This document shows, in pieces, positions 53,885 to 64,000 of a stretch of 64,000 nucleotides of DNA. The notes below the pieces were generated by a model, which did not search any database, was not told the DNA's origin, and worked only from the letters and a program-made list of their open reading frames with translations. The DNA lies in NCBI GenBank assembly GCA_964019425.1, contig OZ025790.1, positions 1 to 64,000 on the forward strand, given 5' to 3'. Within the stretch, counting starts at the first letter, position 1, and every line of letters begins with the position of its first letter. The position numbers were made by a program, and so were the translations under genes. This DNA is from Flectonema sp. DT1601. Lineage: Eukaryota; Euglenozoa; Diplonemea; Diplonemida; Diplonemidae.

Positions 53885-56566
53885 CTACAAAAACCTACAC
53901 AATCTACGAGGCATGAAAGCCCGATGCCTGAGCAATGTGCTCGTTGGGAGGTTGGAAAATGGAGCAAATGGACCGAAATAACTTTTGAAGTTTCCACTAT
54001 GCACCGCACCAAATGTTGCCTTGGGGTTGCATTCTCTCAGAATTCCTTTCCAATCCTGTGGAAGAGTCTTGTTTGTGAAGATCAGGTGGACATCACGTGG
54101 AGAAACTGATGCAGATGTGTTCTTTCTAAGCTCGTCTCCGGAGAGGGTTTTCACATCTCCAGCGTGTTCCTGCAGCTTGCATGACACGCTGAGCGTTTGA
54201 TCCTCGCTAAGCCTGTAGAAAACGTCAGCTGACGGAGCACCCTTCCCGTTGATAACACACATCCGTAGTCAATTCCTTCGAACCGCTGCTTGTGTTGATG
54301 CTCCAGTTCCCTTTCTTAGCCCCAATGGCTGCAGCCTTCTTCTTGCTTGCTGAGGTAATTCGACGGGAACTCTCAATAACTGTTAAAGGTCTGTTGGTGC
54401 ACTTCATGTCTCCGTAACCGGCCCAGTCAACCCCGTAGTGCATATCATAGAGGCAGGTTGCCCCCTTCGGCAGTACATGTGAACGGATCGCGAGATGCTG
54501 TGCCACGAACTTTGGTAGCCCTGATTCTCCACTGAAGCTGACCAGTCCCAGTCTTCGAGGGTGGGGGATCCAAGGTTTCTTTGAAGCACGAGCCACAGGG
54601 GTGCAATCTCCAAACGCCAGTTGTTAAGAGTCATCAATCCAGAGGCAATTACTGGGTCAAGTTTGCGCGCTTCCGCAACTGACAATTCCTTGAAGCACAT
54701 GTTGAGCAGGTGTGGGACTTCGACATCTGGAGTAGTCATGCGGTACCTAACAGAAAGGTTGGGGGCAGCATACTCGCACAATTCCTTCAAGGAACAATGG
54801 GGCTTCTTAACGTCAGCAACCGCCTCGACAGCGCGCGGATGACCAAGTGTTAGAGACATCACAGCCTCAGCATCCTGGGTGATCCCTTTAGGCATTCTAG
54901 ACAGCTTGGGGGGTGCATTAGAGCCCCACTGACCGTAGCTGAGTACGCCATTGCTTCGCGAAGCGGTACTGAGACTGTTGCACTTACCACAGGGAACAGG
55001 TTGTACACGTCTGACAACATCGACCTTGATAGTGCGTGGAGAATCCACACCATGGGCTCTTCCGATATGTACCACGTTCCAAACCCATGTTGTGGACACC
55101 GTCAACAAGCAACAATATGAGTGGGTTGTTGCCTGCAGTTTTGTGGATTTCCCTTGTGACCTCCTCGATCGATGTGCCACGCCAGGTGCTCATGAATTCG
55201 GGGAAAGTTCCTTCTTGACCCTTCAGCTGCCACCGCTACAGCATCCTCCGAATCTGTATCTGTAGATAGCACCGATGTGCCATTTTCGAACGAAACGCTG
55301 ACTACAATAAGCTGGTGCTCTTTGAAGTACCCCGGAAAGAACTTCTTGAGCAACCGGGGCACCTCCGTCAGAGTGCGGCCCTTTCCAGTGCCCATCCCAC
55401 CTGCGATGGTTGCAAGAGAGATCAGCTGTTTCCCACCCTTTCTGGATGGCAGCGCTATGAATCTTTCGAAGCAATCCTTAAGTAGTCTTCATGTCCTCTT
55501 CTGCGTATTGAAAACCCCAGTTCCTACCAGTGTCACCAGATGCGAGCAGAGGGTACAATTCTCCCCGCAGATCCTCTGACGTAAGCGTAACTTCCGGTTT
55601 GGTTTTCTTGTATTAGTGTTTTTTGGAATTATCTGTATGGAATTATCCGTAACCTTTTTATTCCCATTCTTGAAAAATGTATCCTTCCATGAAATACTCG
55701 GGTTAACTTGAGCTTTCTTAAAGGGGTCCTTGTTCTTTTTTGGATCAATCTGATAATGTTTGATCTTTTGAGAGGCGTTAAAGCATGCCTTGTTTCCATT
55801 GGTATTGTGCTCAAAGTCTATGGTTTTTTCCATGATTTTGGAGCCATCTTTAATAAAAATGCCTTTTCGGTATCTTATTAATGTTGTTAGAGTCACAAAC
55901 CTGACATATAAACCCTGATAGATCACAGGACCAGTGCCAGCCTGGCTTAGGTTTTTTCGACCACGGAAAATTACCGAAGTTATGAAGTTTTTCTTTTTGT
56001 TTATTTTGTTATTAAAATTATTGTTACCATTATTGTACATTGGGATAGGGGAGATTTTATTGATCCAGTCTTCAATATCTTGGATTTTCTGTGTATTTGG
56101 GATATCAAGCGACCGTAAGCGGCGGCATCGTGCCAGGTGAGAGTGTAAAGCACATCTGTGAGGACGTGACGTAAGTTCAACAAGATTTCCATGACGGGTG
56201 GGTCCACCGCCAATTACTTTCCATTCAGCATCTCTACGATGCAAAAAGCCCATCTCCTTTCGATCAAATCGTTTATGACAAGTGTCTTCAGCTGAGTCAC
56301 GTGTCCCACACAGTATCAGAAAGTTGGAAAAGGTGCCATCAACCCACCGCACATTAGCTTCGTCACAAAAGTCTGGATTTCTGAAGATATGTGCAACCGT
56401 GCCGCCATTTCTGCCACACACCATACATTTTTTACCAAGGGTTAAACTCACAGCTAACTTCAGGTCTGATGGTTTTCCCCCTGATGAACTGAGGTTTTTT
56501 GTTGATCCGTATTGTGTAAACTCTGGATCGAAGAAGTTCTCAAATGGTGCGGCTGCCGCCTGTTAG
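53885..56566 (-). pseudogene. Crinkler/RHS-type locus: HNH, NTPase and nuclease-like parts (fossil-looking)
   Basis: Minus strand. Recognisable parts are an HNH-like region (56451-56150; CMVCGRNGGTVAHIF, then LCG and DTCHKRFD), an Asn/Lys-rich linker, a P-loop-like part (about 55420-55100; GMGTGKGR and the Walker-B-like LILLLVDGVH) and a C-terminal part (54262-53930; GAPSADVFYRL, SVSCKL, YFGPFAPF) that resembles the nuclease end of RHS/Crinkler proteins. By family, these are NTPase-nuclease effectors of protists and fungi. The locus is discontinuous, with perhaps four or five interruptions; some may be introns, so a spliced living gene is not excluded. Family assignment is from recalled motifs only. 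Confidence 0.5.
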
Positions 56567-56698
56567 TGTTTAAATGAGTTGCTTTTCAGGTTGTTGTGGG
56601 TTACAGGGCCCCCCGTGAAACTTTGACAATGTAAAAACAGTAACAACTTTAGGGTATTAAAAACAAATTAGTATCAAGTACTTGACTGGAAAATATTT

Positions 56699-57904
56699 TT
56701 AGCTGTTAATCACTCTCTCCAGAGCTTCAGACACTAAAGTTTCAGCCGTCGCAAATGGTTTCACCAGAAATCGGAGTACTCCGCCGAACTGCTCGAACTT
56801 GTAATCTAACTCTTTCTGTTGCTCAGCATCATTGGTTGCCTTCAGTTCAAAGATATCAACAGGGAGATTTGCTATTTCGGTTCGTGTCCAAAGAGGTAAG
56901 CACACAGAATAACCACTATCCTTCAAGATTTCACACCCCCGCTGGAATCGTGAGGGTGAACCAGTAAGAATGAGTAGTTCCATTCCATCGAGTTCCTTGT
57001 CAATCACGGGTAATTTCTCCGGCATTTCGAACACACCGATCGTTCCCTTTTTATTTCTATTAAATACAGACCCATCATAAACTGCAACACTGATATCAAA
57101 ATTATCACCTTTCCTTGTAATCTCGTAAACGTGGGCATCGCCATCAGAGAAGAGGATGGTTTCAAAATATTTCAGGAATTCATTGTTCCCCTTCACCCAC
57201 TGCAACAGTATCCAAAAGCGGAAAGTCGTTTTGCCGATGCCTGGGGTGCCTGTGATTTTGAAAACTGGCTCCACCGCACGACTCCGCGCTTTCAAATCGC
57301 TTGCAATCTTTTTTAAAGCATTGACATAACAATCGCGTTCTAGTATGAGTCGAGCCTCCTTCCAAGTTTCAACAGAATTATCTTCGACCGCCAAGTTAGT
57401 GAGTTTACCTGTTCCCTCATGCTTGCCCATGGCTTTCAAGAGGGCTTGCATCTTAGCGATTCTACGTTCAGGCTTCTGTCGTTTAAGACCGTCCTCGCGT
57501 TCGCTTTCGTTGTATGTTTTCTGTATTAATTTTGAGCCGGAATAAGCAATCAGTTTGGACTTCCTATCAGAAGTCCCTACCCGATTTACAAAGAGACGTC
57601 CCTGAAGTCACAAAGAAAAAAGTAAAAGGTATACCTCAGAAGACTTCTCCAACAACCCGATGTATCCAATCTTCTCTGCCTCCAGTTTCTGTAACCGAGC
57701 GAACTTCTTCTTCGCAAGCTCTTGTCTTTTTGTTAAAGAGGTTGCTGTTTCCAATAGTTGTTCGAATTCGTCAACATCGGGTACTTCTTCTTTTTCAGCA
57801 ATCTTCTTTATTTCACTCTTTTTTACATCAATCTCCGCTACGGTCGCCTTCCAATGTTTTCTATAATCCTGGTCACCCTGCAGGTCACTTGGTGGAGATG
57901 TCAT
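56699..57904 (-). CDS. P-loop NTPase, Crinkler/RHS-like, two exons
   Basis: Exon 1 is 57904-57635 (from ATG, MTSPPSDLQG; a Lys/Glu-rich helical region) and exon 2 is 57601-56699. The intron between them (57634-57602) is only 33 bp, with GT...AG ends, a T-rich body and an in-frame TGA. The joined frame is in phase. The second exon has a Walker A motif (ITGTPGIGKTTF), a likely Walker B (GMELLILTG) and ends ALERVINS. GTPGIGK with the following ILLQW is typical of the Crinkler/RHS ATPase group, close to STAND NTPases. About 391 residues. No nuclease domain is attached; the adjoining locus on the same strand supplies nuclease-like parts, so the two could form a functional pair or an old duplicate. 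The exact role is unknown. Confidence 0.65.
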
Positions 57905-58571
57905 GGTTTTTGTTTTGCTTTTGGGTGTTGTTGTTGTTTTTTGAGGAGGGTGGGAAATAGATCGTTAAACCTGGGTTACCTGTATTAAATCTCCTGCATG
58001 AGACTGCTTACTTGCATCAGCATAATTAACTGATTTCTTTTTCGAGCTTTGCCAACAATCTCTTTGTCCTCTCCATGTTTCCCTCTGACCAGTCTAAATG
58101 TATGTAGATCTAAAGGTGAAACTGTGGATGAAATGATTTTCTATCTGTTCAGCACTACCCAAAAGTATAGAAGGAGATGTGCCTGTCACAGCACTACTCA
58201 AAGTAGAAATAATCGCAATGCCTGTCATAGCACTATTCGAAGTAGAAAGAGATATATGCCTGTTACAGCACTGCTCTGTTGTTAGATACTAAAGAAAAAA
58301 AACAGAACGAGTATCCAAGCCTTGGACGAAGTACACACCTACCACCCAAGAAGCCGATGGCAGACCTTCTTTAGGGGTAGGGCATACCAATAAGTCCAAC
58401 AGAATGGCCACAAAAGGAAGTCGAGAAAAACGGAATTGGTTTCTTTTTTGTTTTGCATCCGCTTTTTTCTTGTTTGGAATGTTAATCTTTTTTCGACTTG
58501 TAAAAATATGGGAGGTAATAAATAATTAGCGGATCGATATCGGTATTGATAAAATGGATGAATCATAACTA
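57905..58571. other. Non-coding, with a ~39-bp imperfect tandem repeat
   Basis: Three to four imperfect units (TGCCTGTCACAGCACTACTC and variants) lie at about 58170-58275. Nothing else is supported. Confidence 0.55.
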
Positions 58572-58724
58572 CTAGTCAGATTCTTCGGATTCCTCGAATT
58601 CTTCTGAGTAGCTGTCGTCTTCAGTAGGGACTGATCTAGTAGAGTCCTGACTGTCCAGACTACAATCCGAATCATCGTCACTCTCGGATTCGAGCAAGTC
58701 CTTACTCTTCGCACCTTTTTGTTT
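58572..58724 (-). CDS. Possible terminal exon encoding an acidic tail
   Basis: About 50 codons, ending in TAG, encode a Ser/Asp/Glu-rich stretch (DLLESESDDDSD ... SYSEEFEESEESD). Its composition looks like a genuine acidic C-terminus rather than random sequence. No partner exon was found and the upstream frame closes soon, so it could be a last exon or a remnant. Confidence 0.3.
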   Translation of the reverse strand, partial: KQKGAKSKDLLESESDDDSDCSLDSQDSTRSVPTEDDSYSEEFEESEESD

Positions 58725-58812
58725 TTAGTTGCGATATGTTGCGATATCAGATAGCATCTCCTGTTTTCGAAATGAATGAATAAATACAGCACAACTTGGT
58801 TTGTGAATCCTG

Positions 58813-59181
58813 TTAAAGAGTTAAAAATGCTAACTCGAATTTTACAAGTTGGAACCTATCACTCAACCCAAAATACAGGGAATCATCGGTGTACCATAGT
58901 TTGTGTGTATGCACTGCTGGATCAAATGTGTAACCGCTTCCCACATGCGATAAACCTGTTAATGTACCACGAAAGTCATCTTTCTCAACTGGAATACCCA
59001 CGACATCACCTGAAACAAAGAAACGTAGATCGGACGAATATGTGTGTGTGATTGAAGTAATCCAACCTACTTTGCCTGTACTGTAAATGTATGTGATCTC
59101 AATTGATTCGCCCTTGATACCAAGAGGCATTACCACCCATGGGTATCCCTTTTCTTTGACGGTAGCATTGATGACTACCAA
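58813..59181 (-). CDS. Unrecognised 122-codon open frame
   Basis: Its first ~18 codons overlap the RT fragment in another frame. The later part (SGDVVGIPVEKDD, GSGYTFDPAVH, WYTDDSLYFG) reads like a beta-rich protein. A possible splice acceptor (TTTGTTTCAG) lies inside it. I cannot name it. Confidence 0.3.
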   Translation of the reverse strand: MVVINATVKEKGYPWVVMPLGIKGESIEITYIYSTGKVGWITSITHTYSSDLRFFVSGDVVGIPVEKDDFRGTLTGLSHVGSGYTFDPAVHTHKLWYTDDSLYFGLSDRFQLVKFELAFLTL

Positions 59182-59512
59182 TCGGTTGGATTAAAGAATA
59201 GTCGATACACATGTCAATTAGTTTACCAATCATTTCAGAAGCGTATTCCTTTGTGTTTGCATCAACTCCGTCTGTGAAAAAGAAAGTCTTGGACTCTCCA
59301 CGCGCTCTGCTATTTCGTGCAATATGTTTCTTAACGGAAAATCTAAAAGCTTCATCTACTGTTTCTTTGCAATTTCGTTTAAGTACCTCATGCTTCAGGT
59401 TGCTGTACATGGTGGTGAAGTCATAAGTTTTGGGTTCGGCGTAGTTCTCCACCACATCACTTGTGACATGTCCTTCCTGATAACAAAAAGAAGAAAGAAT
59501 GATTGCAAACAA
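59099..59512 (-). pseudogene. Reverse transcriptase fragment, Penelope-like or related
   Basis: Motifs TYDFTTMYSNLKHEVL and RQRKGIPMGGNAS fit RTs with the GIPMG box, as in Penelope-like elements. Only the front of the RT domain is present and the frame soon ends. A possible splice acceptor (TTGTTATCAG) precedes EGHVTSDVVE; the intron-like text and the first exon codons are repeated at 52363-52482. Penelope-like elements are known to keep introns. The clade assignment is uncertain. Confidence 0.5.
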
Positions 59513-59569
59513 ACTAACAGAACAAACAACAAATTAATAACCTAAAGTCAGCGGCAAAACCTTTCCCCC

Positions 59570-60610
59570 CCCCGACCCCGACACGCAAGGCGTATTTGTT
59601 TGTGCGTTCAGGGGAATCACCACACGGAAGGAATGCCATTCGCTAGACTTTAAAAGAAAGGTACGAAATCAACGAAAAGAAAGTGTTTATAAAAATTATT
59701 TAAAAAAAAGAAAATAAAGAAATGTTGCGCCGGGAAGGTCATTTGGGGAATTCAATTGAAATGTGAAAGTGAACTGATTACATTGCAAAACAATCGCGTT
59801 ATTACAATACAGTACCTATACAAAAGTACAATATTATCATTATCATTGTTAGCTTTATAATTATTATTTCTCACCAGGGGGGCGTGACTCCTGCGTGAAG
59901 AAGGAATCACACAACCCCCCACTCCTGAAGACTTGTAACTGCCGTGAGGCCGTCATCACAACGACAACCACAACGACAACGACGGCAGGCACGAAAAAAA
60001 AGAAGAAAAATGACAAGACAACAACAACCCACATGAATGACGAATGAAAGCAGTACTGATCACAGGATTTTACTTTTTCTAAATCGAAAATGTCAGAGAG
60101 AGAGAGAGAGAGACGATAAGTATATTGCTGCAAAAGATTGAATTTCATTTACCAAAATTAGAGATTTAACCGCACACCACCACCACCACCACCACCATCA
60201 TCATCATGATCATGATCTCAGATGGTGGCTCCTTCCTCAGTAATATGAACACGTCCTGAACATCAAAAACAGTTCACAGAGCAAGAAAACACTGCTTAGC
60301 AAAAATACCAATCAAATCAAAGCAGCAGCAGCTGGCTCACTCGCATACATATTGCCATTCTCTCTCGTGCGTCTCCTCCTCTCTTCATTCACTTCCCCCA
60401 TTTACCTGCCAACCTCCAATCCCGAGTAGCCTCCCACGACAAGTTTTGCCACAAGCGTTGCTATGTTGGGAAACCTGGCTCTCTGTGCGAGAAACCAGGA
60501 AATCCGCTGATAACTACACTCCGATGACCAACTGAGTGGGCGCTCAACTCGGATCATTGAGGCTGGTTCCGTCTCGGCGAGGAACTGCAGCTGCTGCGTG
60601 AGTCGAGTTG
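59570..60610. other. Non-coding, microsatellite-rich
   Basis: A (GA)n run lies at about 60090-60110, and (CAC)n then (CAT)n at about 60176-60206. No gene or RNA is supported. Confidence 0.6.
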
Positions 60611-60779
60611 GTCAGCTTTTGCTAAAACTCACCAAGGAACAGGAAGTGAGAATCGAGTTGGTAAATGTTGTTGTTGTTTTTGTTGTGGTAGTTTTTACGG
60701 GATACTCGGCAACTGCCGCAAGAGTATCCCTATGATCGAGGAGCAGCACAAACAAAACCAGGGTGAAATTGTTTTTTTT

Positions 60780-60834
60780 TTTTTCCTCTCTCTCTCTCTC
60801 AATACGTAAAAGGTCAGTTTTGTTTTCTTTGCAT

Positions 60835-60875
<41 letters not shown>
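60780..60875. repeat. (TC)n microsatellites
   Basis: Two pyrimidine runs of TC repeats lie at about 60785-60802 and 60836-60873, separated by ~35 bp. Another TC run lies at 62199-62228. The strongly asymmetric strands could form triplex DNA. Confidence 0.85.
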
Positions 60876-60877
<2 letters not shown>

Positions 60878-61120
60878 CTCTCGTTCCGTCTCTCTCGCAG
60901 TAAAAACAAAAAAAAAGGGTGAAAATCAGCAAAACTGGTTTTCCTTTTTCCCAGCCTCTCAAAAGACCAGAGCACTTGCCACCGCGAGAGAGTGAGAGAA
61001 AAGAGAAGGGGAAAAAAAAAAAGGAAGACAGCAGACTGGACCATCACATCCACAACATCAACGAGAACAACATTGGAGCGGGGGGGATCGGTCGGCAGCG
61101 TGCGCCTTCCCTCCCGCGGA

Positions 61121-61402
61121 AACAAATAAAGAAAGGTATCCAAAACAAAGTAAAGAAAGGTATACAAAACAAAGTAAAGAATGGTACACAAAACAAATAA
61201 AGAAAGGTATATAAAACAAAGTTAAGAAAGGTATACAAAACAAATAAAGAAAGGTATATAAAACAAAGTTAAGAAAGGTATAAAAAACAAAGTAAAGAAT
61301 GGTACACAAAACAAATAAAGAAAGGTATATAAAACAAAGTTAAGAAAGGTATACAAAACAAATAAAGAAAGGTATATAAAATAAAGTTAAGAAAGGTATA
61401 CA
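61121..61402. repeat. 24-bp tandem repeat, about 11 units
   Basis: The unit contains AAAGAAAGGTATACAAAACA at a spacing of 24 bp, with A/T substitutions between units. Being a multiple of three, it leaves long open frames on the minus strand that encode a Phe/Tyr/Leu-rich repeat; there is no sign that these are genes. Confidence 0.85.
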
Positions 61403-62196
61403 ATCTCCTCATGGGTGAATGCCAGAGAGAGAGAGCCTTTGCAGGTCGTCTCTCCAGACTTGCACTGCCAAGAGAAAATAAACGTTTTTTCCGCGACTGG
61501 TACCGAGGGATAGGATCTTTTTTGTTTTTTAAATTTTTTAAGGTTTTTTTATTTTTATTTTTTGTTAAATTGAAAAGAAGAAATGAAAAATTGGACACAA
61601 AAACTCCACAATCTCAAAGCAAATCAAGAAAATAATAATATTCTCTCTTTTCAGCCTTTTGTTGTTCGTCGAAGTGAAGAGCCAGAGCATCGGAGTTGCA
61701 ACTTCCGGGTTCCGGTTTTCCTTCTTTCAGTGCGTTTATTAGTTTTCGTGTGCCAGCAAAAAAAATGAAATAAAATAAAATAAAATCCGACACAATTCTC
61801 CAAAAGACCATTCACATCTCGTCCCCGTGTTGTTAAAGAAAATTTCTTGTTGTTGGTTATGAGAAAAATGAAAATGAAAATGTCTATCGGCCGAGAGAGT
61901 AGTTGTACTCTCTCGCTCGACGACAAGACAACAACAACGACAACGACAACGACAACAACTTACTAACCCAGATGTGAATGGCCCGTACTTTCTACTACTA
62001 CTTGTCGGGGGAAAAAAAAAAAAGAAAAGGGAAGTTCGTGTAAAGGAAATCCATCTCACCTACCTTAATTCACAAAAGCAGCAATGCAATTGCAGCTGTC
62101 AGAAATGAAGAAGCGGCATCTAAAAACTAGAAAACAACTAAAAAAAAAAAAAAGACAGAACCATTTTTCTTTGAACTTCAAACGAAAAAAAAACAT

Positions 62197-62233
<37 letters not shown>

Positions 62234-62611
62234 TCTCATGGCAGAGTTAGTTAATTTTCTTCAAAGTTTAATACGGTATTTTTCTTCATAACAGGAAGGA
62301 AAACAAGGAGGAGGATGCATGAAAAAAATGAAAGGAGGAAAAAAAAAAAAAAAAAAGAAAAGTGTGCAGTACATTCTTTTTGTTTTGAATTTCTTTTTTT
62401 TTTTTTTTTTTTTTGTTGGAGTCGATCGTTTTTGTTTCTTTTTTTTTTTTGAATAATTATACGCACATATTAATTGGGTTAAAGGGAAGTTGGTACAAAG
62501 GTCGCTTATTATTATTATTATTTTTTTTTTTTTTTGGTTTTGGTTTTGGTTTTGGTTTTGCTTTTTTTTTTGTTGGGCTGCTGTTTTTTTTCAAACAACA
62601 ACAGAATTTAT
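61403..62611. other. Non-coding, homopolymer-rich
   Basis: Many A- and T-runs and (CAACGA)n-like text (about 61925-61955) occur. No gene is supported. It lies downstream of the gene that ends at 62612 on the minus strand. Confidence 0.55.
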
Positions 62612-63940
62612 TTAACGACAACAAACATGAAAAACACAAGCCGCAAACAGCTGCTGCGCAAGCCGAAACTTCCTTTTTCCTCCGCTACTCATGCCGGCAA
62701 ACAAACCCAAGAAATTGACAATTTCAAAGGAGAGCAATACCAACAACAAAACAATCCAAAGAAGAAAAGAACAGGCATCGGAAAGCGCGGCGACAGCTTC
62801 AAACAAATACTTAATGTCAATTTTATTGACTACGGCTGCCGCCTCGACTTTCCATCCCCTGAAGATGCGTTCCAAGTGTTTCTTGCTCTGATCAATCCGG
62901 TGATTGATGCAAAACAGCTTAACACTCTGGTCAGCAATCTCCGTACATGCAACCACTTTCCCGAACCCCCCGCGAATCACCTCGGACGCAGACTTCAGAT
63001 CTGCCTCGACCGAGCGATAAGCACCAATGGGTCCAGCAAAAAAAGAAAGGAAACATGCCTCCAGTTCGGAGCGAACGCTTCTCGAAAACAAGAGAAACCG
63101 ATCAAACAGAGAAAGTACAGAGAACATGAAGTCAGCCGCTGAACTGGCTGCTTCATTCACCCAAGCCATTACGAGGTCAGCAAACCTGACACACTCGAGC
63201 TCAAGCGCAGCCGCAAAAACACGAGGGCCCCGCGGAACTTGCATTGCTGTGAATTGCATGAAGTCCGAAGACAGCTTGCTTCCAACTCGACAGCACTGAC
63301 TCAGAAAGTCGAGAAATGATGACGAGATCAATCTGAGGAAGTCAACACCAAAGTTCAAAAGACACAGTGAACGGCGAAGCGCTTCTGCCATGTCGTTATG
63401 AATCCTGATGAACCACTGCACCAGAACTCTGAACATTCTCAGAATCAGGAGACAAGTACTATATTCCATTTGCGACGACGTGGAGTCGACAGTGGTGCGT
63501 GCAGCATAAGGTGCTCCTTTTCCAACCAGCGACGTGTTGACGCTGCCACCGTTGCCACCAATGTGCGTGTAGGTTCCACTGCGTACGGAAGCATGCTGGA
63601 AACTACAATCCGATGTGGGTTCACCGCACAACTTCCATGCGGAATGCCTTTCCATCATCTGTCTTCTCTCCTCCCTCTTCCAAGCAGCAGTCTTCTCCCT
63701 CCGCATCTCCACCCACTCGGTCACCTTCCTCGCCCTCTCGCGGAACATGCGCTCTTGCAGTTCAAGTAACCCCTGAACGTACTTCCTCATCATAACTTGC
63801 GTGCGATATTCCATCAACGCTTCTTGCGGCGTCGGTTCCCGGAAACTCCTGTGCAGAACAGATCGTTTTGCTTCCGCCTCCGATAACCAGATTATCGGGG
63901 TAGCAATAAGCGACAACACGGCCATTGCAACAATCATCAT
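62612..63940 (-). CDS. Predicted secreted or membrane protein, unknown function
   Basis: 442 codons in a single open frame, the best host-gene candidate in the window. The start at the double ATG gives a hydrophobic N-terminus (MMIVAMAVLSLIATPIIW) that fits a signal peptide or anchor. Next comes a charged, Arg/Glu-rich helix (about residues 50-95), a Ser/Gly-rich segment (about 115-155), and a long region of amphipathic helices rich in Phe, Leu and Ala. A strong hydrophobic segment near residues 385-415 (SFLLWIVLLLVLLSF) is a likely membrane span, followed by a basic tail and TAA. A possible splice acceptor (CCCTTTTTTCAG) lies ~30 bp upstream, so a 5' non-coding or coding exon may exist outside the window. 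No family is recognised. Confidence 0.65.
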   Translation of the reverse strand: MMIVAMAVLSLIATPIIWLSEAEAKRSVLHRSFREPTPQEALMEYRTQVMMRKYVQGLLELQERMFRERARKVTEWVEMRREKTAAWKREERRQMMERHSAWKLCGEPTSDCSFQHASVRSGTYTHIGGNGGSVNTSLVGKGAPYAARTTVDSTSSQMEYSTCLLILRMFRVLVQWFIRIHNDMAEALRRSLCLLNFGVDFLRLISSSFLDFLSQCCRVGSKLSSDFMQFTAMQVPRGPRVFAAALELECVRFADLVMAWVNEAASSAADFMFSVLSLFDRFLLFSRSVRSELEACFLSFFAGPIGAYRSVEADLKSASEVIRGGFGKVVACTEIADQSVKLFCINHRIDQSKKHLERIFRGWKVEAAAVVNKIDIKYLFEAVAALSDACSFLLWIVLLLVLLSFEIVNFLGLFAGMSSGGKRKFRLAQQLFAACVFHVCCR

Positions 63941-64000
63941 CCTTGAGCGATGTTTTGTTTTACGATGACACTGAAAAAAGGGAACTTAAACTTAAAAAGA

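Noticed and set aside
61044-61598. Phe/Tyr/Leu-rich membrane protein on the minus strand
   Set aside because: The frame is produced by the 24-bp tandem repeat, a multiple of three.

Overview
This window is a repeat-dominated stretch of a eukaryotic nuclear genome. The evidence is poly(A)-tailed retrotransposons, tRNA-derived SINEs with A/B boxes, tyrosine-recombinase retrotransposons, GT-AG intron signals and abundant microsatellites. The species cannot be named from sequence alone. A very short predicted intron (33 bp) and a Crinkler/RHS-type NTPase plus nuclease locus would fit a protist or early-branching opisthokont as well as an invertebrate. Only one or two host-like genes are convincing.

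Layout. 1-14096: one almost perfectly uniform array of the octamer GGGTTTGC, open at the left edge. 14097-17950: smaller tandem repeats (136 bp and 32 bp units) and dispersed repeats, several ending in two or three copies of the same octamer. 17950-23050: tRNA-derived SINEs, a 5'-truncated LINE (family 2) with a SINE inserted in its 3' UTR, a duplicated ~0.9 kb block, and three tandem units carrying long G/C hairpins. 23054-35025: two long LINEs lying head to head, LINE-1 on the minus strand and LINE-2 on the plus strand. 35042-35742: five tandem tRNA-like units and a SINE. 35757-50480: three copies of YR retrotransposons (DIRS order) in two families, mixed with 3' fragments of LINE-2 and an internally deleted relative (LINE-3). 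50479-53660: a ~1.4 kb structure with arms of ~430 bp in inverted orientation, plus solo terminal repeats. 53885-57904: a fossil-looking HNH/NTPase/nuclease locus and next to it a P-loop NTPase gene with a 33-bp intron. 57905-62600: mostly non-coding, with an RT fragment and microsatellites. 62612-63940: a 442-residue single-exon gene of unknown function.

Main result. In both long LINEs, ORF1 and ORF2 lie in the same frame, separated by one UGA codon that is followed by C. In LINE-2 the context is the strong readthrough motif UGA-CUA-G. Twenty-eight codons later comes a canonical 2A ribosome-skipping motif, DVERNPGP, just before the endonuclease domain. LINE-1 has the same layout with a decayed 2A-like motif (NVHPNPEP). 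Neither has an in-frame ATG between the stop and the start of the endonuclease. This suggests that ORF2 is made by stop-codon readthrough and then separated from ORF1 co-translationally by 2A. Each mechanism is known singly; the pairing inside one LINE is the item most worth testing.
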